64,000 nt of DNA from Rhodoplanes sp. Z2-YC6860 (GTDB taxonomy: Bacteria; Pseudomonadota; Alphaproteobacteria; Rhizobiales; Xanthobacteraceae), in contig NZ_CP007440.1 in assembly GCF_001579845.1 (NCBI RefSeq), positions 1,740,001-1,804,000 of the forward strand, read 5' to 3'. The translations under genes and the position numbers were made by a program. Below the pieces are notes generated by a model. It was not told where the DNA came from, did not search any database, and saw only the letters and a list, made by a program, of their open reading frames with translations. The stretch's first letter is position 1. Every line of letters starts with the position of its first letter. This document shows positions 62,689 through 64,000 of this stretch, piece after piece.

Positions 62689-63054
62689 TCAGGCGAGAGG
62701 TGGGGCGCGGGACCGGAATGCTGGACGGAGAGCTGCGGCGTGGACCGTCCCGGGCTCCGCGGTGAGGGCGACAGCGGCGGTGATCGCGGGCAGCGGTAGA
62801 GCAGGGGGCGCCGCGCCCTGCGCGCCCGAAAGCAGACCCAAGACCGCACAGATCGCGCAAAAGTCCTGGTCGCCCGGTATGCCCGGATGATGGGGCCGGC
62901 TGCCATGGGAGCCGTCCGCGGTCTGGATCGCGATGTCCGGGGTGTGGCCTAAAGCTCCGGTATGGACATGGCCGAAGGCCAGGACGAGCTGGAGGGCGAG
63001 CGCGAGCAGCGCCACCCAACCGCCGAGCCGGCTATGCCCCCGAAACCAGCGCAT
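62689..63054 (-). CDS. DUF2946 family protein
   Basis: A 121-residue protein of the DUF2946 family: an N-terminal helix (WVALLALALQLVLAF, residues 13-27), His residues (HVH at 29-31, HH at 55-56), and the cysteine pair CAIC at 66-69. His and Cys clusters suggest metal binding, and the family is commonly found beside TonB-dependent receptors. It is 79 bases upstream of the receptor, on the same strand, and probably co-transcribed with it. ATG at 63054 chosen; GTG at 63069 is possible. Confidence 0.8.
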   Translation of the reverse strand: MRWFRGHSRLGGWVALLALALQLVLAFGHVHTGALGHTPDIAIQTADGSHGSRPHHPGIPGDQDFCAICAVLGLLSGAQGAAPPALPLPAITAAVALTAEPGTVHAAALRPAFRSRAPPLA

Positions 63055-63257
63055 TGGCTGAAAACCCACGCCCCGACTGCATTCCCGGAGATATGTAACA
63101 TTATAACAATTGCTGCCGTCAAGGTGCCCCTCTGCGGCGGCTGTTAACCGTGCAAACGTTCGATGAGCCCCCGAACGGGTTGTCGTCGAAACCTTAAACG
63201 TGCCGTGCTAAAGCCCCGGCCAAACGCGGAAAACACGCGTCGCGGGATGGCCGGAGA
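63055..63257. other. Divergent region between DUF2946 and hisZ
   Basis: About 200 bases between divergent genes, holding the Zur-box-like site near the DUF2946 end. The remainder contains no feature I recognise; it should hold the hisZ promoter. Confidence 0.45.
63094..63108 (-). promoter_or_regulatory. Zur-box-like operator candidate
   Basis: TGTAACATTATAACA on the + strand (TGTTATAATGTTACA on the coding strand) lies about 40 bases upstream of the DUF2946 start. From memory, alphaproteobacterial Zur sites read about ATGTTATANTATAACAT; this one matches the left half well and the right half partly. Confidence 0.5.
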
Positions 63258-64000
63258 ATGACGGACAGGACTTCATCGCAGCCCGACGGACGGGCCGAAG
63301 CGCTGGTCGGCGCCTATGAGCGGGCCGGCTATCGCCGCGTCGCGCCTCCGATCCTGCAACTGGCTGAGCCGTTTCTCGACCTGTCGGGCGAGGACATCCG
63401 CAAGCGCATGTATCTGACCGCGGACGCGGACGGCCGCGAACTCTGCCTGCGGCCCGACCTGACCATTCCGGTGTCCTGCGATTATCTTGCCTCTCCCGAG
63501 GCCGGCTCGGCCCAGGGCTTCTGCTATCTGGGTCCGGTCTATCGCGATCGTGGCGCGCTACCGGCGGAGATCACCCAGGCCGGCATCGAGTCCTTCGGCC
63601 GGCCCGACAAGGCCGCGGCCGATGCCGAGATGCTGGCGCTCGGCCTCGATGCCACCGCGCATTACGGCATGGCCAAGCCGGAAATCCGCATGGGCGACGT
63701 TGGATTGTTCGCGGCGCTGGTCGCAGTGCTCGATCTTGCGCCAGCTTGGAAGCGCCGTCTGGTGAAAGACTTCAACCGCAAGACTTCGCTTGCCCATGAC
63801 CTCGACGTGCTCTCGCTCGGCGAGGTCGAGAAGCGTCCTGAATATCAGGGCGTGCTCGCGGCCCTCGACAGCTCGAATCCCAAAGCCGCGCACGCGCTGG
63901 TTACGGATCTGCTGTCGATCGCCGGCATCAGCACGGTCGGCGGCCGCACCGTCGGCGAGATCGCCGAGCGTTTCCTGGAGCAGGCTGCGATCGGCGCCGC
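63258..64000 (+). CDS. hisZ: ATP phosphoribosyltransferase regulatory subunit (partial, 5' end)
   Basis: The first 247 codons of a gene that runs off the window; the ATG is at 63258. HisZ is a catalytically dead HisRS-like protein that regulates HisG, the first enzyme of histidine synthesis. The N-terminal class II synthetase-like core is seen: LAEPFLDLSGEDIRKRMYL, RELCLRPDLTIPVSCDYL (motif 2-like) and GFCYLGPVYRDRG. The sequence lacks the anticodon-binding region so far, consistent with HisZ. hisS is 5.7 kb upstream rather than adjacent. Confidence 0.9.
   Translation, partial: MTDRTSSQPDGRAEALVGAYERAGYRRVAPPILQLAEPFLDLSGEDIRKRMYLTADADGRELCLRPDLTIPVSCDYLASPEAGSAQGFCYLGPVYRDRGALPAEITQAGIESFGRPDKAAADAEMLALGLDATAHYGMAKPEIRMGDVGLFAALVAVLDLAPAWKRRLVKDFNRKTSLAHDLDVLSLGEVEKRPEYQGVLAALDSSNPKAAHALVTDLLSIAGISTVGGRTVGEIAERFLEQAAIGA

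Noticed and set aside
1-64000. tRNA, rRNA, CRISPR or insertion sequence
   Set aside because: I looked through the intergenic gaps and found no clover-leaf, spaced direct repeats or transposase frame; only the short palindromic repeats listed above were seen.

Overview
The window is GC-rich, densely coded DNA from an alphaproteobacterium of the order Hyphomicrobiales (Rhizobiales). The best fit is the Bradyrhizobium / Rhodopseudomonas / Pseudolabrys part of the order. I infer this from the rhizobial small families (DUF6101, DUF4170, DUF2093), the gene orders pmbA-cysQ-DUF4170-DUF374-waaA-lpxK-DUF2093 and ribF-ileS-lspA-M16-M16, the many TctC/Bug binding proteins, and the palindromic intergenic repeats. 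No rRNA, tRNA, CRISPR array, transposase, integrase or phage gene was seen; it looks like ordinary chromosome with short accessory stretches.

Layout. 1-1.2 kb: tail of an amidohydrolase and an orphan Bug binding protein. 1.2-7.7 kb: envelope block (DUF6101, pmbA, cysQ-like phosphatase, DUF4170, DUF374 acyltransferase, waaA, lpxK, DUF2093) that makes the Kdo-lipid A core. 7.9-15.1 kb: secreted dienelactone-hydrolase-like protein, cyclase, POT peptide transporter, TraX-like membrane protein, xseA, MFS exporter, Cys-rich secreted protein. 15.2-18.5 kb: purD, a haloacetate (fluoroacetate) dehalogenase with all known catalytic residues, a cupin-like protein, a lysine-rich histone-H1-like protein and a clear hairpin terminator. 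18.5-22.2 kb: an ArsR regulator with a palindrome just before its start, then SRPBCC, VOC, SRPBCC, SRPBCC, VOC and GST genes, all on one strand; this is the most coherent uncharacterised unit. 22.2-28.5 kb: dodecin with an N-terminal extension, benzoylformate-decarboxylase-like TPP enzyme, phosphotransferase plus patatin, transglutaminase-like protein, Pro/Gln-rich membrane protein.

28.5-38.4 kb: tadA, rluB-type pseudouridine synthase, rsmD, two more orphan Bug proteins, a membrane-anchored LAS-type peptidase candidate, mutL, two DUF3592 proteins, arfB and DUF1330. 38.4-48 kb: pgi, an M16 protease pair (one active, one lacking the zinc motif), a lysine-rich secreted protein, lspA, ileS, ribF. 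48-56 kb: a lone CheY, a RoxA-like di-heme cytochrome c, a NagD-type HAD phosphatase, a degenerate EAL protein, a GT-C glycosyltransferase and an omega-aminotransferase. 56-64 kb: hisS and the start of hisZ, separated by about 5.7 kb that holds a DUF3617 protein, an ECF41 sigma factor with its usual carboxymuconolactone-decarboxylase-family partner, and a TonB receptor plus DUF2946 protein behind a Zur-box-like sequence.

Four families of palindromic repeats are scattered between genes. One copy is read in frame inside the C-terminal tail of the rluB-type gene, other copies supply stop codons, and one element appears to be nested in another. The points most worth checking are the in-frame repeat, the ArsR/SRPBCC/VOC/GST cluster, the dehalogenase, the Zur/TonB/DUF2946 unit and the LAS-type peptidase.
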